A DNA stretch of 64,000 nucleotides from Citrobacter youngae ATCC 29220 (GTDB lineage Bacteria; Pseudomonadota; Gammaproteobacteria; Enterobacterales; Enterobacteriaceae). Where the stretch lies: contig NZ_GG730299.1 in NCBI RefSeq assembly GCF_000155975.1, forward strand, positions 2,041,713-2,105,712, in the 5' to 3' direction. A model generated the notes under the pieces. It did no database searches and was not told the DNA's origin. It saw nothing but the letters and a program-made list of their open reading frames with translations. This document shows positions 31,744-42,015 of this stretch, in pieces. Position numbers and translations under genes: made by a program. Within the stretch, counting starts at the first letter, position 1; the number at the start of each line of letters is the position of its first letter.

Positions 31744-31746
31744 TTT

Positions 31747-33267
31747 CTACAGAAATTCAGGCAACAATTTCAGCAGCGTTCCCTGGGCTAACAGTTCGGT
31801 CGCGCACTCAATATCCGGGGCGAAAAAGCGATCTTGGGTATAGTGGGCAACCTGCTCGCGTAGCGCCTGGCGCGCCTGCTCCAGCAGCGGGCTTGAGGTT
31901 AACCCTTCGCGCAGGTCAATTCCCTGACACGCCGCCAGCCACTCCACGGCAATCACGCCGCGCGTATTTGCCGCCATCTCCCACAGCCTGCGACCCGCCG
32001 CTGGCGCCATAGACACATGATCCTCCTGGTTAGCTGACGTCGGTAAGCTGTCTACGCTGTGCGGGTGCGCCAGCGCTTTGTTCTCGCTCGCCAGCGCGGC
32101 AGCCGTCACCTGAGCAATCATAAAGCCGGAGTTAACTCCGCCATTTTTCACCAGGAACGGCGGCAGCTGCGACATGTGTTTATCCATCATCAGCGCAATG
32201 CGCCGCTCCGATAACGCCCCAATTTCCGCCATCGCCAGCGCCAGGTTATCCGCCGCCATCGCCACCGGTTCAGCATGGAAGTTACCGCCGGAAATCACAT
32301 CCCCCTCTTCGGCAAACACCAGCGGGTTGTCGGAAACCGCGTTGGCCTCCACCAGCAGGACATCCATCACCTGGCGCATTTGCGTCAGACACGCCCCCAT
32401 CACCTGCGGCTGACAGCGCAGAGAATACGGATCCTGCACTTTTTCACAGTTATGATGCGACTGCGAAAGCGCGCTGGAGTCGGTCAATACATGGCGATAC
32501 AGCGCCGCGGCGTCAATCTGCCCGCGTTGTCCTCGCGCGGCATGAATACGCGCGTCAAACGGACGACGCGAACCTAGTACCGCTTCGGTGGTCAGCGCCC
32601 CGCACACCGTCGCCGAGGCGAACAGCTCCTGAGCTTCCATTAATCCGCGCAGGGCAAAGGCTGTCGAAGCCTGGGTGCCGTTGAGCAGCGCCAGCCCTTC
32701 TTTCGCCTCCAGCGTTATCGGCTCCAGTCCGGCCTTTTTCAACGCTTCGGTCGCCGGAAGCCATTCCCCCTGCCAACGCGCCTTTCCTTCCCCCAGCAGC
32801 GTCAAGGACATATGCGCCAGCGGCGCGAGGTCGCCCGATGCCCCCACCGACCCTTTCGCCGGGATCAGCGAATACACCTCGGCATTCACCAGCGCAATCA
32901 GCGCTTCAATCACGCTTAAACGAATGCCGGAAAAACCGCGCGCCAGGCTGTTGATTTTCAGCACCATAATCAGGCGCACCATAGCGTCGTCCAGCGCCTC
33001 GCCTACGCCCGCCGCATGGGACAGTACCAGCGAACGCTGTAAATTTTGCAAATCTTCCGTGGCGATACGGGTCTGGGCCAGCAGCCCAAAGCCGGTATTA
33101 ATGCCGTATGCCGTACGGCCTTCAGCGACAATATTATTGACGCAGGCGACGCTGGCATTGATAGCATCAATCGCCCCGGCATCCAGGCGCAGTTTGACCG
33201 GCTGCTGCCAGATGTCGCGAAGTTGTGCAAAAGTCAGTTGGCCCGGCGTTAATGTCATGGTGTTCAT
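31747..33267 (-). CDS. hutH: HutH, histidine ammonia-lyase
   Basis: 506 residues from the ATG at 33267 ([16 protein letters not shown]), matching the Salmonella protein length. The MIO electrophile forms from Ala-Ser-Gly at 143-145 (GASGDLAPL); the Tyr in [11 protein letters not shown] near residue 54 is catalytic. It deaminates histidine to urocanate, the first step of histidine degradation. It starts one base after the hutU stop, so hutUH is a tightly coupled operon. E. coli K-12 lacks hut genes. Confidence 0.97.
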   Translation of the reverse strand: MNTMTLTPGQLTFAQLRDIWQQPVKLRLDAGAIDAINASVACVNNIVAEGRTAYGINTGFGLLAQTRIATEDLQNLQRSLVLSHAAGVGEALDDAMVRLIMVLKINSLARGFSGIRLSVIEALIALVNAEVYSLIPAKGSVGASGDLAPLAHMSLTLLGEGKARWQGEWLPATEALKKAGLEPITLEAKEGLALLNGTQASTAFALRGLMEAQELFASATVCGALTTEAVLGSRRPFDARIHAARGQRGQIDAAALYRHVLTDSSALSQSHHNCEKVQDPYSLRCQPQVMGACLTQMRQVMDVLLVEANAVSDNPLVFAEEGDVISGGNFHAEPVAMAADNLALAMAEIGALSERRIALMMDKHMSQLPPFLVKNGGVNSGFMIAQVTAAALASENKALAHPHSVDSLPTSANQEDHVSMAPAAGRRLWEMAANTRGVIAVEWLAACQGIDLREGLTSSPLLEQARQALREQVAHYTQDRFFAPDIECATELLAQGTLLKLLPEFL

Positions 33268-33268
33268 A

Positions 33269-34954
33269 TCAGCGTTTCTCCTGCGTCGCAGCAACCATCG
33301 GCAAATTCAGCCCTTCTTCGACGGCGCATTCCACCGCAATGTCATATCCGGCGTCGGCGTGGCGCATCACCCCGGTCGCCGGATCGTTATGCAATACCCT
33401 GGCAATACGCGCAGCGGCTTCATCGGTGCCATCACAAACAATCACCATCCCGGCATGCTGGGAGAAACCCATTCCCACCCCGCCACCGTGGTGCAATGAC
33501 ACCCACGTCGCGCCGCTGGCGGTGTTAAGCAGCGCGTTCAGCAGCGGCCAGTCGGATACGGCGTCAGACCCGTCACGCATCGCTTCGGTTTCGCGGTTCG
33601 GACTGGCAACGGAGCCGGAGTCCAGATGGTCACGACCAATGACAATCGGCGCGGACACTTCGCCGCTGCGCACCATTTCGTTAAACGCCAGCCCCAGCTT
33701 CTGACGCCACTCCAGTCCCACCCAGCAGATACGCGCCGGTAAGCCCTGGAAGTTAATCCGCTCACGCGCCATATCCAGCCAGTGGTGCAGATGCTTATCG
33801 TCAGCCACGATCTCTTTCACTTTGGCATCGGTTTTATAAATATCCTGCGGATCGCCGGAAAGCGCCACCCAACGGAACGGGCCAATGCCGCGACAGAACA
33901 GCGGTCGAATATACGCTGGCACAAAGCCGGGGAAATCAAAGGCGTTCTCCACGCCCATCTCTTTGGCCATCTGGCGAATGTTATTGCCGTAATCAAACGT
34001 CGGTACGCCCATTTTGTGAAACGCCAGCATCGCCTCGACGTGCGTTGCCATTGAGCGTTTCGCCGCCTGCACCGTGCCCTGGGGATCGGACACCGCTTTC
34101 GCCTGATACTCTTCCCAGCGCCAGCCGGACGGCAGATAACCATGCAGCGGATCGTGGGCGCTGGTCTGGTCGGTCACCATATCCGGGCGCACGCCGCGCT
34201 TCACCAGTTCAGGCACAATGTCGGCAGCGTTTGCACACAGCGCAATAGAGACCGCTTTCCCCTCGCGGGTGTATTTTTCGATACGCGCCAGCGCGTCATC
34301 AAGCGATGTCGCCTGCTCGTCCACATAACGGGTGCGCAGACGAAAATCAATGCGGCTTTGCTGACATTCAATGTTCAGCGAGCATGCGCCCGCCAGCGTC
34401 GCGGCTAGCGGCTGCGCTCCACCCATACCGCCCAGCCCGGCGGTTAACACCCAACGTCCACTCAGGCTGCCCTGATAATGCTGACGCCCGGCCTCAACGA
34501 AGGTTTCATACGTCCCCTGCACGATGCCCTGACTGCCGATGTAGATCCAGCTCCCGGCGGTCATCTGACCATACATCGCCAGCCCCCTGGCATCCAGCTC
34601 GTTAAAGTGTTCCCAGGTTGCCCAGTGCGGAACCAGGTTGGAGTTGGCAATCAGCACGCGCGGCGCATTGTCATGGGTTTTGAACACGCCAACCGGCTTC
34701 CCGGACTGAATCAGCAGGGTCTCATCGGTCTCCAGTTGGGTCAGCGCATTAACGATGGCGTCGTAACATTCCCAGTCCCGCGCGGCGCGACCAATCCCGC
34801 CGTAAACCACCAGCTCATGCGGATTTTCAGCCACATCGGGATCCAGGTTGTTCATTAACATGCGCAGCGGCGCTTCGGTCAGCCAGCTTTTGGCCGTTAA
34901 GGTCGCGCCACGCGGGGCACGAATATCCTGCTGACGATACTTGCTATGGGACAT
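33269..34954 (-). CDS. hutU: HutU, urocanate hydratase
   Basis: 561 residues, full length for urocanase. NAD-binding glycine-rich stretch [19 protein letters not shown] near residue 175 and the active-site region [21 protein letters not shown] with the essential cysteine near 410. It hydrates urocanate to imidazolonepropionate with NAD+ as an electrophile. First gene of hutUH, with a HutC-type operator upstream. Confidence 0.97.
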   Translation of the reverse strand: MSHSKYRQQDIRAPRGATLTAKSWLTEAPLRMLMNNLDPDVAENPHELVVYGGIGRAARDWECYDAIVNALTQLETDETLLIQSGKPVGVFKTHDNAPRVLIANSNLVPHWATWEHFNELDARGLAMYGQMTAGSWIYIGSQGIVQGTYETFVEAGRQHYQGSLSGRWVLTAGLGGMGGAQPLAATLAGACSLNIECQQSRIDFRLRTRYVDEQATSLDDALARIEKYTREGKAVSIALCANAADIVPELVKRGVRPDMVTDQTSAHDPLHGYLPSGWRWEEYQAKAVSDPQGTVQAAKRSMATHVEAMLAFHKMGVPTFDYGNNIRQMAKEMGVENAFDFPGFVPAYIRPLFCRGIGPFRWVALSGDPQDIYKTDAKVKEIVADDKHLHHWLDMARERINFQGLPARICWVGLEWRQKLGLAFNEMVRSGEVSAPIVIGRDHLDSGSVASPNRETEAMRDGSDAVSDWPLLNALLNTASGATWVSLHHGGGVGMGFSQHAGMVIVCDGTDEAAARIARVLHNDPATGVMRHADAGYDIAVECAVEEGLNLPMVAATQEKR

Positions 34955-35025
34955 GACAGAAACTCCTCAGGCTGGATCAGGCGTTTACGCCTACGTTGAA
35001 TGATTACGCACCTATGGAGTATATA

Positions 35026-35039
35026 CTTGTCTATACAAG
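35026..35039. promoter_or_regulatory. HutC-type operator upstream of hutU
   Basis: CTTGTCTATACAAG is a near-perfect palindrome matching the TTGTATAGACAA-type site of Hut repressors. It lies 72 bp before the hutU start, in the gap between hutC and hutU. Confidence 0.85.
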
Positions 35040-35118
35040 CCATCACAAGATCAAATTTAACAAACAGGATACATTTTTATTATATTGCGTCAGCAATCAC
35101 GGTTTTGTTATCCCGATA

Positions 35119-35838
35119 TCAGGACATAAACCGCCCTTGCAGGCGATAGCGGGAACCCGGAAACAACAAACGGGCATGAGAGACAATGGACGAGGCGGAC
35201 CAGGTTTTGCGACGGATCAGCAGACAGGGATCGTGTTCTTTAATATTCAGCAGCGCGCATTCTTCGGCACTGGCGCGTACCGCTTCGACAATGTGCTCAC
35301 CTTCCGTTAAAGGGGCGATCAGCGACAGGTAAGCGTGCGGCGTGGTCTGGCTGTAATCCTGCGCCAGATACTCCGGCACAATCTCCGCATTCACGCAGCG
35401 ATCTTCAATCTGCACCGGCAGATCGTTCTCGTAGTGCACCATAACCGAGTGATAAATAGAGGTGCCTTCTTTGACGTTTAACACCAAAGCCTGCTGCGCG
35501 TTAGCCTGGGTTCGTTCCAGCGTCAGCACCTGGCAGCGGTGCTGATGCTGACGCGCGTTGATTTCATCCGCAATGCTGCGAATTTCAAACAGCGCGGACT
35601 GGCCTTTTGGCTCGGCGACAAACGTCCCCACCCCCTGCAAACGTACCAGTAGCCCCTCATCCGTTAACTCCCGCAGCGCCCGATTGATGGTCATGCGGCT
35701 AAAACCATACTGCGCCACCAGCTCTGCCTCAGACGGAATGCGATCGTGAGCTTGCCAGATACCGCTGGCAATTTTTTCGCTGATCTCCTGCTTTACCTTT
35801 TCGTAAAAAGGAGCCGGAGCAGAACGGGATGGGAGCAT
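35119..35838 (-). CDS. hutC: HutC, histidine utilisation repressor (GntR/UTRA)
   Basis: 239 residues from the ATG at 35838 (MLPSRSAPAPFYEKVKQEIS) with GGAAGG upstream; the open frame continues to 35934 but that extension has no family counterpart. GntR winged helix (IPSEAELVAQYGFSRMTINRALRELTDEGLL, wing RLQGVGTFVAEP) and a UTRA domain that senses urocanate. It represses hutUH and hutIGC. It is last gene of hutIGC, separated from hutG by 86 bp containing a REP-like hairpin, so some independent expression is likely. Confidence 0.95.
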   Translation of the reverse strand: MLPSRSAPAPFYEKVKQEISEKIASGIWQAHDRIPSEAELVAQYGFSRMTINRALRELTDEGLLVRLQGVGTFVAEPKGQSALFEIRSIADEINARQHQHRCQVLTLERTQANAQQALVLNVKEGTSIYHSVMVHYENDLPVQIEDRCVNAEIVPEYLAQDYSQTTPHAYLSLIAPLTEGEHIVEAVRASAEECALLNIKEHDPCLLIRRKTWSASSIVSHARLLFPGSRYRLQGRFMS

Positions 35839-35893
35839 GCGTGAGCCTTCCTTAAGCTGAAATGTAAGTGGGTACAGTTTACAGGCATTACCC

Positions 35894-35920
35894 GGGCCTG
35901 ATAAGCGTAACGCCATCAGG
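35894..35920. repeat. Single REP-like hairpin between hutG and hutC
   Basis: GGGCCTGATAAGCGTAACGCCATCAGG, one REP unit with CCTGAT/ATCAGG arms, inside the hutIGC operon. Such hairpins can stabilise the upstream message, which would favour hutIG over hutC. Confidence 0.75.
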
Positions 35921-35924
35921 TATG

Positions 35925-36866
35925 TCAGAGCCACCAGTGCGCGATTTGCCAGCCTAATCGCGCCGCCACGCGCGCCGCTCTGCCATCATCGTCAAAGCGT
36001 GGATTAAATTCAACCATATCCACCGCCTGCAGTTTACCGCTACGACAAAGGGGTTCAATCAGCCTCAACAGCGTCGCCAACGGTACGCCCAGCGCGGCGG
36101 GCGCTGACACCGCGGGCATTTCCCAAACCGGCAGCACGTCAAGGTCGATAGTCAGATAGATGACATCCACGCCAGAGGCAAACTGCGCTATCTGCGCCTG
36201 GGCCGTATCACAGTGCAAATCTTCCACCACGGTGACACCGAGCCGCTGCGCTTCATCCCACAGCGCCTGGGTGTTTGCCGCCCGACTGACGCCGATACAG
36301 GCATAGTGAAATCCGCGCTGCTGTTCATCGCAAAGGTGCGCTAACTGGCGAAACGGCGTACCGGATGTGGCCTGGTCGGCATGACGCAAATCGAGATGCG
36401 CGTCGAGATTGATGATGCCCACTTTTGCCTGCGGGAACGCATCCAGCACGCCAGCGCCATGCGCAAACGCGGTTTCGTGCCCTCCTCCCAGCACAAAGGT
36501 ACGCATATTCTCCTGCTGACAGCGCTGTACCGCCTTGCGTAACGCCTGCTGCGCGCCTTCGAGATCGGGCGCCTGCGCCACAATATTCCCCAGATCCACC
36601 AGCCGATGATGTCCATCATGACTGGCTAAATTCGCCAGCGCTTTACGTAGCGCGTCTGGCGCGCCTGCGGCTCCCGTGCGCCCTTGATTACGTTTAACGC
36701 CTTCATCACAGGCAAAACCAAGCAGCGCTATCTGCTGATGGTACAGTTCCGGGGAAAACGCCGGGCTCAGCGTAATCGTCTGAAACAGACGCAGCGCAGT
36801 CGGCGATTCGGCGCGGTCATCTCGCCCCTGCCATAGCGCAGGGGAAGCGGGTTGCCAGTGGCTCAT
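35925..36866 (-). CDS. hutG: HutG, formimidoylglutamase
   Basis: 313 residues, ureohydrolase (arginase) family. Mn-binding motifs are intact: [23 protein letters not shown], and DLDVLP near residue 240. It hydrolyses N-formimidoyl-L-glutamate to glutamate and formamide, ending the pathway. It overlaps hutI by four bases. Confidence 0.96.
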   Translation of the reverse strand: MSHWQPASPALWQGRDDRAESPTALRLFQTITLSPAFSPELYHQQIALLGFACDEGVKRNQGRTGAAGAPDALRKALANLASHDGHHRLVDLGNIVAQAPDLEGAQQALRKAVQRCQQENMRTFVLGGGHETAFAHGAGVLDAFPQAKVGIINLDAHLDLRHADQATSGTPFRQLAHLCDEQQRGFHYACIGVSRAANTQALWDEAQRLGVTVVEDLHCDTAQAQIAQFASGVDVIYLTIDLDVLPVWEMPAVSAPAALGVPLATLLRLIEPLCRSGKLQAVDMVEFNPRFDDDGRAARVAARLGWQIAHWWL

Positions 36867-38086
36867 GATAGTTGTCCTTTGAATACGCGTTGGTAGAGCG
36901 GGTTCCGCCCTGGCTCATAGAGGATCTCGACCGGGAGTTCGGCATCCCACACCACAAAGTCGGCGACAAATCCGGCCTTCAGTTGACCGTGAGTGGCATG
37001 ACGCCCCAGCGCCCGGGCCGCATGACGGGTGACGCCAGCCCACGCTTCTTCCGGCGTTAAGCCAAACTGCACGCAGGCCATATTCATCGCCCAGTGCAGA
37101 CTGATAAACGGACTGGTGCCGGGGTTGAAGTCCGTCGCCACCGCCATCGGCACCTGATATTGCCGTAACAGCGCTACCGGCGGACGCTGTTGCTCTTTCA
37201 GGAAATAGAAAGCGCCGGGTAATAACACCCCGACCGTACCGCTTTGGCTCATCGCCGCCACGCCCGCTTCATCCAGATATTCAATATGATCGGCTGATAA
37301 TCCGTGGTAGCGGCTTACCAGTTGAGCGCCTCCGAGCAATGACAGTTGTTCAACATGACCTTTAACCGGAATGCCCAGCGCCTGCGCGGCCTGAAATACC
37401 CGTTCACTCTGCGCCAGCGTAAAACCGACGCTTTCGCAGAACAGATCGACGGTCTCGAACAGCCCCTGCTCCCACAGCTGCGGCAAAATAGTCTCGCACA
37501 CCAGCGTAATATAGCCGTCAGGATCGCCCCGGTATTCCGCAGGGGTAGCGTGGGCAGCCAACAGCGTCGGGCTTATTTCAATTACATTTTCCGCCGCCAG
37601 CGCTGCCGCCACGCGCAATATTTTCTCTTCTGTTTGCAAATCCAGGCCGTAACCGGACTTTATTTCCAGTAGCGTAACGCCTTCTTTGATTAACCGCTCC
37701 ATCCGCTGATGCGCTACATGGAAAAGTTGTTCGTCAGTTGCGCGGCGGGTCGCCGACACGGTGGCATTAATACCGCCACCCTGGGCGCTTATCTGCTGGT
37801 AGGAAACGCCGTTAAGCCGTTGCTCCCATTCACCTGCACGATTACCGCCAAAGACCAGGTGCGTATGACAATCAATCAGGCCAGGCGTAACCAGCCTGCC
37901 CTGCATATCAAAGGTATTGTCATGCGTAAGGTATAACGAAGACTCCGGCACGATAGCGCGAATCTTACCCTGGCGGACGATCAACGCATGTCCATCCACC
38001 AGTCCATACGGATTATCACGTTCAGGATCCATAGTCGCCAGACGAACATTGCGCCAGATAACATCATCAGGGAAGAATTGCTGCAT
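36863..38086 (-). CDS. hutI: HutI, imidazolonepropionase
   Basis: 407 residues from the ATG at 38086 ([20 protein letters not shown]), Salmonella length; the ATG at 38098 adds four residues and is less likely. Amidohydrolase with the metal motif DCHTHLVF near residue 70, the HVEQLS histidine near 245 and TDFNPGTSP near 320. It opens imidazolonepropionate to formimidoylglutamate. First gene of hutIGC. Confidence 0.96.
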   Translation of the reverse strand: MQQFFPDDVIWRNVRLATMDPERDNPYGLVDGHALIVRQGKIRAIVPESSLYLTHDNTFDMQGRLVTPGLIDCHTHLVFGGNRAGEWEQRLNGVSYQQISAQGGGINATVSATRRATDEQLFHVAHQRMERLIKEGVTLLEIKSGYGLDLQTEEKILRVAAALAAENVIEISPTLLAAHATPAEYRGDPDGYITLVCETILPQLWEQGLFETVDLFCESVGFTLAQSERVFQAAQALGIPVKGHVEQLSLLGGAQLVSRYHGLSADHIEYLDEAGVAAMSQSGTVGVLLPGAFYFLKEQQRPPVALLRQYQVPMAVATDFNPGTSPFISLHWAMNMACVQFGLTPEEAWAGVTRHAARALGRHATHGQLKAGFVADFVVWDAELPVEILYEPGRNPLYQRVFKGQLS

Positions 38087-38108
38087 TCGACTCACCACTT
38101 GTCATAGG

Positions 38109-38120
38109 TTGTATAGACAT
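38109..38120. promoter_or_regulatory. HutC-type operator upstream of hutI
   Basis: TTGTATAGACAT lies 22 bp before the hutI start and matches the inverted form of the hutU operator (TGTATAGACA core). Both hut operons are therefore expected to respond to HutC and urocanate. Confidence 0.82.
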
Positions 38121-38252
38121 TTATTTTTGATTATGCGGATGTTGTCAACCTGAAGGGCCATAATTGTTATCTATTTGTGATATAAAGACTCTCCGCGCCG
38201 GGCATTGTGGCGATAAAAACAACTTTTTACCTTTTAACCTTCCCGTTTCGCT

Positions 38253-38273
38253 CAACTTAGTATAAAAAAGCAG
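38253..38273 (-). other. Bacteriophage lambda attB site (unoccupied)
   Basis: The plus strand CAACTTAGTATAAAAAAGCAG is the reverse complement of lambda attB (CTGCTTTTTTATACTAACTTG) with one difference. The 15-bp overlap core (38257-38271) is intact. The one change makes the right arm CAACTTAGT, identical to the attP C' arm. It lies between hutI and pemB; in E. coli it lies between ybhB and ybhC. Confidence 0.88.
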
Positions 38274-38309
38274 GCTTTAATGGATAACTTTCAAAGCCCG
38301 GAGCAACCT

Positions 38310-39593
38310 GTGAACATTTCATCAGTTTCCCGTCTGGCGCTGGCAATGGCTTTTGGCGTGACGCTGACCGCCTGTAGCTCTACGCCGCCCGATCAAAAAC
38401 CTTCCGACCAGACCGCGCCAGGAACCTCTTCGCGCCCGATTCTGTCGGCCAATGAAGCGAAAAACTTCGTCGCTGCGCACTATTTTTCCGCACTGACGCC
38501 AAACACCGCCCCGTGGAGTCCTTCTGCGATTTCTCTGCCCGCACAGCCTGACTTCGTCGTTGGTCCGGCCGGGGCTCAGGGCGTCACTCATACCAGCATT
38601 CAGGCCGCTGTTGATGCGGCAATCGTCAAACGTACTAACAAACGTCAGTACATCGCGATTATGCCGGGCGAGTATCAGGGCACAGTCTATATTCCGGCAG
38701 CAACGGGTAGCCTGACGCTTTACGGTACGGGTGAAAAACCGCTCGACGTGAAAATTGGCCAGGCCATTGACGGTGATATGAGCACGGCTGACTGGCGCCA
38801 TACGGTGAACCCAGGCGGTAAATATATGCCGGGCAAACCTGCGTGGTATATGTTTGATAATTGCCAGAACAAACGCGGCGCGAACATTGGCGTAATGTGT
38901 TCTGCGGTCGTCTGGTCGCAAAACAACGGTCTGCAATTGCAGAACCTGACCATCGAAAACAACCTCGGTGACAGCGTTGATGCAGGTAACCATCCGGCCG
39001 TCGCACTGCGTACCGATGGCGATAAAGTGCAGATCAACAACGTCAACATCCTGGGTCGTCAGAACACCTTCTTCGTCACCAACAGCGGCGTACAAAACCG
39101 TCTGGAGAACGATCGCCAACCGCGTACTCTGGTGACGAACAGCTACATTGAAGGCGACGTGGATATTGTGTCCGGTCGCGGCGCGGTGGTGTTCGATAAC
39201 ACCGATTTCCGCGTAGTGAACTCCCGCACGCAGCAGGAAGCGTACGTGTTTGCACCTGCTACCCTGTCAAACATCTACTACGGTTTCCTGGCGATCAATA
39301 GCCGCTTCACGGCAAGTGGCGATGGCGTGGCGCAGTTAGGCCGCTCGCTGGATGTTGATTCTAATACCAATGGTCAGGTGGTTATTCGCGACAGCGTGAT
39401 CAACGAAGGCTTCAATATGGCGAAGCCGTGGGCTGACAGCGTTATTTCGAAACATCCCTTTACTGGAAATACCGGTGCGGAAGATGATAAAGGCGAAATT
39501 CAGCGTAACCTGAACGACACCAACTTCAACCGCATGTGGGAATACAACAACCGCGGTATCGGTAGCAAAGTGGTTGCAGAGCCTAAGCAGTAA
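38310..39593 (+). CDS. ybhC: PemB (YbhC), outer-membrane acyl-CoA thioesterase/pectinesterase-family lipoprotein
   Basis: 427 residues from a GTG at 38310, chosen because it follows GGAG at good spacing, gives exactly the E. coli length and leaves a proper lipoprotein signal (VSRLALAMAFGVTLTAC, lipobox LTAC). The ATG at 38280 would add ten polar residues ahead of it. Right-handed beta-helix pectinesterase fold: GPAGAQGVTHTSIQAAVDAA, GQNTFF-type stretch LGRQNTFF, and the aspartate in GDVDIVSGRGAVVFDN. In E. coli it is an outer-membrane lipoprotein whose natural substrate is unclear. Confidence 0.93.
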   Translation: MNISSVSRLALAMAFGVTLTACSSTPPDQKPSDQTAPGTSSRPILSANEAKNFVAAHYFSALTPNTAPWSPSAISLPAQPDFVVGPAGAQGVTHTSIQAAVDAAIVKRTNKRQYIAIMPGEYQGTVYIPAATGSLTLYGTGEKPLDVKIGQAIDGDMSTADWRHTVNPGGKYMPGKPAWYMFDNCQNKRGANIGVMCSAVVWSQNNGLQLQNLTIENNLGDSVDAGNHPAVALRTDGDKVQINNVNILGRQNTFFVTNSGVQNRLENDRQPRTLVTNSYIEGDVDIVSGRGAVVFDNTDFRVVNSRTQQEAYVFAPATLSNIYYGFLAINSRFTASGDGVAQLGRSLDVDSNTNGQVVIRDSVINEGFNMAKPWADSVISKHPFTGNTGAEDDKGEIQRNLNDTNFNRMWEYNNRGIGSKVVAEPKQ

Positions 39594-39611
39594 ACGTCAT
39601 ACCCTTATGTA

Positions 39612-39690
39612 GACCCGGTAAGCGTATTTGCGCCACCGGGCAATGTGCCGGAGGGCGGTGAAAACCGCCTCATCCGGCCTACAGGTTGCC
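39612..39690. repeat. REP-like element
   Basis: GCGCCACCGGGCAATGTGCCGGAGGGCGG and CGCCTCATCCGGCCTACAGG, a diverged REP pair between convergent ybhC and ybhJ. Confidence 0.75.
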
Positions 39691-41952
39691 TTACGCCAAA
39701 CGCGCTTTATTAAAGTTAATCAAACTCCCTGCCTTAATAATTTCGCGCTCTTCTGCGGTCAGGCTTTCCATATACAAACTGATTTCACTCACCCTGCCAT
39801 CCTCATGCAGGACATACGCGTCGATCGCGCTACTGCACTCATCCAGCGCGCGGCGAATACCAGGAATGTAGATGTAGTCCCCAACGTCAAAAGTAGGTTT
39901 CTCTGCCATTTGCAGCGGTAACATACCCCAGTTGATCACATTGGAACGGTAACGCTTAGTCGCATATTCCTGGGCGATATTCGCCAGCCCGCCAATCACA
40001 CGCTGACAGCTTGCCGCCTGCTCGCGCGCCGAGCCATCGCCAGGCTTCACGGCGTACACCATGCTGCCAATCTCAGTCTGCAGCGGCTGCACATTTTCGT
40101 GACCAGCAATCTGTCGGATGCGTTCGAAGACTGGCGCCAGTTCGCTGACATCACCAGCCAGGCGACGTTTTTCCAGCCCGGCAGCGGCTTTACTTCTTGC
40201 CACATAACCCGGATCGCGTCGGGAAAGCGTAAATTCCGCCAGCCCCAATGGATTGGAACGATACGAGGAGGTTTCTCCGGACGGGATAAGCTCATCCGTC
40301 GTGGTTACGTCATCAAGGATTTTCGAAGCGACTTTCAACAGAATATTTTCCGTAAGCGCTCCCATATCCGGCCAGTCTTTGATATTCGGACCATAAATGA
40401 GCGGCTGCTGGGTGGCCCCTTTGACATACCCCTGATAAACGCGGTTTTTATAAGGCGCAGGGTTAAACGCATAGTCCGGCACCGTATCCCAGCAGTCCAG
40501 TTCGGTCGCGGCGGTGAGGTACCCGCCACTGGCCGCCGTCGCCGCTATCGAACGCGCATCCATCAGCGCAACGGCAGACATTTGCCCGTTGCCCGGCTTC
40601 GAACCTTCACGGTTAGGGAAGTTACGCGTGGTATGGCGGATGCTAAGCCCATTATTGATTGGCGTGTCGCCTGCGCCAAAGCAAGGACCGCAGAACGCGG
40701 TTCTGATGATGGCACCCGCGCCCAGCAGATCCGCAACGACGCCTTTCTGTGCTAAATCCATAAACACCGGCTGTGACGAGGGGTAGACGGAAAGCGAGAA
40801 CGCATCGCTGCCGCAAGATTGACCGTGTAACGCCTGCGCCGCAGCAATCACGTTTTCATAGTTGCCGCCCGAGCAGCCGGCAATGATCCCCTGCTGTACT
40901 TTTAATCGACCGTTTTCTACTTTATCTAACAACGACAGGCTGGCTTTACCCTGTGCGATACGCGAAGATTCAATTTCAACCTCCCGGAGAATATCCGTCA
41001 GATTTTCATTGAGCGTAGCAATCTCATAGACATTGCTTGGGTGGAATGGCAGCGCGATCATCGGTTTAATCGCACTCAGGTCAACATAAATACAGCCATC
41101 GTACCAGGCCATCGGCTGCGGATTAAGCTGGCGATAGTCTTGTTCGCGACCATGTAATGCCAGCCAACTGCGAGTCTCGTCATCCGTTTGCCAGACGGAG
41201 CTCAGGCAGGTGGTTTCCGTGGTCATCACGTCCACACTGTTACGGAAATCCGTTGAGAGATGGCTGATGCCTGGGCCGACAAACTCCATGACTTTATTTT
41301 TGACGAAGCCATTTTTAAACACCGCGCCAATGATCGCTAATGCGACATCCTGTGGGCCTACGCCCGCAGCGGGTTTACCGGTCAGATACACGGCCACAAC
41401 GCCGGGATAATCAATATCCCAGGTATCGTTTAACAGCTGTTTGACCAGCTCGCCGCCCCCTTCTCCGACAGCCATCGTGCCTAATGCGCCGTAACGCGTG
41501 TGGCTGTCGGAGCCGAGGATCATTTTTCCGCCACCTGCCATCATTTCGCGCATATATTGATGGATGACGGCAATATGAGGCGGTACAAAGATACCGCCAT
41601 AACGCTGCGCCGCTGACAGACCAAACATGTGATCGTCGCCGTTGATGGTTCCTCCCACCGCGCATAATGAGTTATGGCAGTTAGTCAGTACATACGGCAG
41701 CGGAAACCGCTCCATACCCGAGGCTTTTGCGGTCTGAATAATCCCGACAAAGGTAATATCGTGTGAGGTTAATGAATCAAACTTGATTTTAAGCTTATTC
41801 ATATCTCCGGACGTATTATGCGCGGCAAGAATCGACCACGCGATAGTTCCTTTTTTCGCCTCTTCTTTACAAATATATTCAGGTAAATTTTCCTCAGCGA
41901 TAATTTCATTATTGCCGGAGAGGTAAATTCCTTTCTCATACAGTTTAATCAT
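39691..41952 (-). CDS. ybhJ: YbhJ, aconitase-family hydro-lyase of unknown substrate
   Basis: 753 residues from the ATG at 41952 ([15 protein letters not shown]), the E. coli length. All three iron-sulfur ligands of aconitase are in place: the Cys of [11 protein letters not shown] near residue 360 and both in FCGPCFG near 421-424. The motif [12 protein letters not shown] is also kept. It should therefore be an active 4Fe-4S hydratase rather than a degenerate copy. It is the last gene after ybhH and ybhI on the same strand, which suggests isomerisation of a tricarboxylate imported by YbhI. Confidence 0.92.
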   Translation of the reverse strand: MIKLYEKGIYLSGNNEIIAEENLPEYICKEEAKKGTIAWSILAAHNTSGDMNKLKIKFDSLTSHDITFVGIIQTAKASGMERFPLPYVLTNCHNSLCAVGGTINGDDHMFGLSAAQRYGGIFVPPHIAVIHQYMREMMAGGGKMILGSDSHTRYGALGTMAVGEGGGELVKQLLNDTWDIDYPGVVAVYLTGKPAAGVGPQDVALAIIGAVFKNGFVKNKVMEFVGPGISHLSTDFRNSVDVMTTETTCLSSVWQTDDETRSWLALHGREQDYRQLNPQPMAWYDGCIYVDLSAIKPMIALPFHPSNVYEIATLNENLTDILREVEIESSRIAQGKASLSLLDKVENGRLKVQQGIIAGCSGGNYENVIAAAQALHGQSCGSDAFSLSVYPSSQPVFMDLAQKGVVADLLGAGAIIRTAFCGPCFGAGDTPINNGLSIRHTTRNFPNREGSKPGNGQMSAVALMDARSIAATAASGGYLTAATELDCWDTVPDYAFNPAPYKNRVYQGYVKGATQQPLIYGPNIKDWPDMGALTENILLKVASKILDDVTTTDELIPSGETSSYRSNPLGLAEFTLSRRDPGYVARSKAAAGLEKRRLAGDVSELAPVFERIRQIAGHENVQPLQTEIGSMVYAVKPGDGSAREQAASCQRVIGGLANIAQEYATKRYRSNVINWGMLPLQMAEKPTFDVGDYIYIPGIRRALDECSSAIDAYVLHEDGRVSEISLYMESLTAEEREIIKAGSLINFNKARLA

Positions 41953-42015
41953 TAGATACTCCACATTGCTGTGCTCTGAACAGAGCACAGACAACCAATG
42001 AACGATGTAATTTAA

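Noticed and set aside
38087..38309. Prophage remnant at the lambda attachment site
   Set aside because: Only the attB is seen; no integrase or phage gene lies between hutI and pemB.
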